NCBI GenBank assembly: GCA_913062745.1
Contig: CAJXXJ010000221.1
Location: 1-6,639 of the forward strand
DNA: 6,639 nucleotides
DNA from: an uncultured Phaeodactylibacter sp.
GTDB lineage: Bacteria; Bacteroidota; Bacteroidia; Chitinophagales; Saprospiraceae
Direction of reading: 5' to 3'
Below are positions 4,902 to 6,639 of the stretch, in pieces; the first letter of the stretch is position 1, and each line of letters begins with the position of its first letter. The notes below the pieces were generated by a model. The model saw only the letters and a list, made by a program, of their open reading frames with translations. It was not told the DNA's origin and made no database searches. The position numbers and the translations under genes were made by a program.

Positions 4902-6581
4902 CGATAATTGCCCCTCCGGGGCGCTCAGCCTGACACTCACCGGCCCATGATACTCCCGCTGCCCATCGTAATCCACCTGCCGCAGGCGGTAGTAATTGAC
5001 GCCAGGCACCGGCGCCGCATCGAGAAACTGATAATGCTGCACTTCCTGTGTGGTGCCCTGCCCTTCTAGCCGGCCTATCTCTTCGTAGAATCGGCCATCC
5101 GAACTGCGCTCTACGGCCATGTAATCGTTATTCAGCTCCGTAGCGGTAGCCCAGCGCAACTGCACATTGCCGCCCTTCTCCACAGCCTGAAAGCTGAGCA
5201 AGGTGACAGGCAGCGGAGCGCCGGACGTATTCGGTTCGTCCTTTGTGTCTCCCAGCTGTGCCGTCCACTCCAAGCCGAGGGGGCAGGCGCTCAGGCAGCT
5301 GCCGGTACGCTGTATGGAAGCGCCGGCGGGCGTGGAGCTGTCTTCGCTCACCCCCAGGTCATTAGTTTCAGCGCCGGCGAAAGCCACATCCGTAACAATA
5401 AAGGCCCCCTCGTAGCTCCACAGGTCGAGCACGGTAGTCTCCGTGTAGCTCAGGCCTATCCCGTCCGGCCCGTCTTGCAGCGGGCGCGTCCAGCTGTAAA
5501 AGGTGAAGCCGCCCGTGCTGCTGCCCACCACAAACTGATCCAGGGTAAGGGAATCATAAGGCTGCCCGGTACTCCCGTCAAACAGGTAGCATTCTATATC
5601 CTGCAGGCTGCCGCCAAAACCGGCCGGCACTGCGACTTCCACGAAGTCCGTGTTCGTACTGCCGGAATTAGCGTCATCGTAGTGCAGCTCACTGAGATAA
5701 ATGGCCGGCGCGTTCAGCACGTCAAAAGGATTGCTGGCCGCCGTACTTAGATAGCCGGGGCTGCTGGCCGAAAGCGTGAGCCCGGTACCGGGATGATCAA
5801 AGACCAATTGCCCGAAGACAGCCACCCCGGTGTCCGCAGTAACCGTAGCAATGGCATCCGCCGAAAAGGAGCCGCCGGAAACGCTCACGTCCACATCCGG
5901 CAACGCATCGAGGTCGAGCTGCCCGTTGATGTCCACCGCTTCCACGCTGACCGCCGGGAGCATGGCGCGCACGACATTTACATCGCTCGGGCCGGTGGCA
6001 AACTGCAGGCGGTCGGCGATGACTTCTATGCGGTTGTCGTCCCCGTTGGTGTCCGTAGAGGCGCCGCCGGCGTCGGGGGCGGCGAATTGGGAGGATAAAA
6101 GTGGCGAGAGGATCTCTGCTTCAGTGATTGTCAATTTCAACTGCTGATTGTCAGTCACATGCGTATTGGAGAATGCGGCTCTGATCTCAAAAGTGAATGT
6201 TCCATCATCCGGAGCCTCCATGGGGAACACTATAAACTCGACCGAAGACCCATCCATAGTGCCAGGAATGCCTCCCGTACTAACGCCCGGATAATAAAGG
6301 TATAAACCGGCCAAAGAACTTCCCGAGTCGATGCTCATCCTGATATTGCGCAAACTAGTAGAGACGGTATCTTGGTCTGTTCCATCTGCTCCACCATCTC
6401 GCAAAATAAACGAGGCAACAGTTATTGCATTGAAAGCATTGTTATGGTTCTTATAATCAATATTTTGTGGCTCGTTGAAGTTGGGGTCCGCGATAATATC
6501 AGACTCTGCATCCGTTTGAGCAGCGCCCTGCCATGACAAAAGCATCAGGCATATACCGACGACGAAGTAGTTTGGGGCCAA
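4671..6581 (-). CDS. T9SS-exported multidomain surface protein (Ig-like, lamin-tail-like, Fn3-like, sorting domain)
   Basis: The 636-residue product has a Sec signal sequence (hydrophobic GICLMLL, likely cleaved near AAQ at 20-22). Residues 40-160 form a beta-rich module with a PDDGTFTFEIRAAFS segment, and 186-287 an Ig-like module (RLQFATGP...ATVTADTGVAVFGQLVFDH). Residues 293-445 resemble a lamin-tail domain (IYLSELHYDDANSGSTNTDF, then a CYLFDGSTGQPYDSLTL strand pair). Residues 456-555 are the Fn3-like module that often precedes T9SS tails (LPVTLLSFQAVEKGGNVQLRW, YYRLRQVDYDG). Residues 560-636 match the type A sorting domain (WPTLTSGELQV, LDLSDLPAGLYYVQWSD), which is recognised by the T9SS and removed on export. 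No catalytic motif is seen, so an adhesin or surface-binding role is inferred. The start is TTG at 6581. The frame stays open to the window edge, so the true start may differ. Confidence 0.85.
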   Translation of the reverse strand: MAPNYFVVGICLMLLSWQGAAQTDAESDIIADPNFNEPQNIDYKNHNNAFNAITVASFILRDGGADGTDQDTVSTSLRNIRMSIDSGSSLAGLYLYYPGVSTGGIPGTMDGSSVEFIVFPMEAPDDGTFTFEIRAAFSNTHVTDNQQLKLTITEAEILSPLLSSQFAAPDAGGASTDTNGDDNRIEVIADRLQFATGPSDVNVVRAMLPAVSVEAVDINGQLDLDALPDVDVSVSGGSFSADAIATVTADTGVAVFGQLVFDHPGTGLTLSASSPGYLSTAASNPFDVLNAPAIYLSELHYDDANSGSTNTDFVEVAVPAGFGGSLQDIECYLFDGSTGQPYDSLTLDQFVVGSSTGGFTFYSWTRPLQDGPDGIGLSYTETTVLDLWSYEGAFIVTDVAFAGAETNDLGVSEDSSTPAGASIQRTGSCLSACPLGLEWTAQLGDTKDEPNTSGAPLPVTLLSFQAVEKGGNVQLRWATATELNNDYMAVERSSDGRFYEEIGRLEGQGTTQEVQHYQFLDAAPVPGVNYYRLRQVDYDGQREYHGPVSVRLSAPEGQLSVWPTLTSGELQVACRGCKSPAARLSLLSLQGQLIRQWDWPPNVDAVRLDLSDLPAGLYYVQWSDERNRYSNRIVRQ

Positions 6582-6593
6582 CCATGACTTCGT

Positions 6594-6625
6594 GCCTGCC
6601 CGACATGCTAAGGCAGGCGGGTCGG
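6594..6625. repeat. Palindromic repeat abutting the T9SS-protein start
   Basis: GCCTGCC (6594-6600) and GGCAGGC (6612-6618) are perfect 7-bp arms around an 11-base loop. A second, overlapping pair is CCGAC (6600-6604) with GTCGG (6621-6625), so two alternative folds are possible. The form resembles the short GC-rich dispersed palindromes I recall from Bacteroidota genomes, but only one copy is in this window. It sits 13 bases upstream of the TTG start, and its sequence is open in the reading frame of the gene. Confidence 0.45.
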
Positions 6626-6639
6626 CATATACTCGTGCG

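Noticed and set aside
5203..6147. Several plus-strand open frames antisense to the T9SS-protein gene
   Set aside because: Arg/Ala/Gly-biased translations typical of shadows of GC-rich coding sequence; the minus frame has clear domains throughout.

Overview
The window looks like chromosomal DNA of a gliding-type Bacteroidota, and the protein style suggests the class Saprospiria (Lewinella / Phaeodactylibacter / Haliscomenobacter relatives). The evidence is a large secreted protein with a C-terminal type IX secretion (T9SS) sorting domain, a lipoprotein with a Bacteroidota-style lipobox and an Asp/Asn-rich calcium-type loop, an outer-membrane beta-barrel protein ending in Phe, and A-rich leaders without clear Shine-Dalgarno sequences. 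The lineage is inferred from protein style only; no marker gene is present.

Layout. Positions 1-53 hold the probable last codons of a plus-strand gene, followed by a compact rho-independent terminator (52-73). It converges on a minus-strand envelope pair: a 495-residue lipoprotein (862-2349) followed 59 bp downstream by a 232-residue beta-barrel protein (104-802), probably one transcription unit. A 537-bp, partly AT-rich gap (2350-2886) is the divergent control region between this unit and the plus-strand locus 2887-3937. That locus is a helical-repeat-type protein split over two reading frames. Residues 1-205 are in one frame and the conserved-looking C-terminus is in the next, so it is best read as a frameshifted, probably internally deleted gene. 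Its 3' end overlaps by 46 bp the 3' end of a convergent, cysteine-rich 150-residue minus-strand ORF (3892-4344). A 326-bp non-coding stretch (4345-4670) with a perfect 16-bp palindrome and a long hairpin separates this from the last gene. That gene (4671-6581, minus) is a multidomain T9SS-exported protein with Ig-like modules, a lamin-tail-like domain, a fibronectin-III-like module and a sorting domain. Its 5' end runs into a palindromic repeat at the window edge, and its start codon is uncertain.

The proteins of clear type are envelope or extracellular: an exported lipoprotein, an outer-membrane barrel and a T9SS surface protein. No enzyme, mobile-element recombinase, CRISPR array, tRNA or rRNA was seen. 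The most unusual items are the broken helical-repeat gene with its convergent Cys-rich neighbour, the composition break inside the T9SS gene together with its odd start, and the strong hairpin at 4410-4448. None amounts to a demonstrable new system, but the 2887-4344 pair is the best candidate for undescribed biology.
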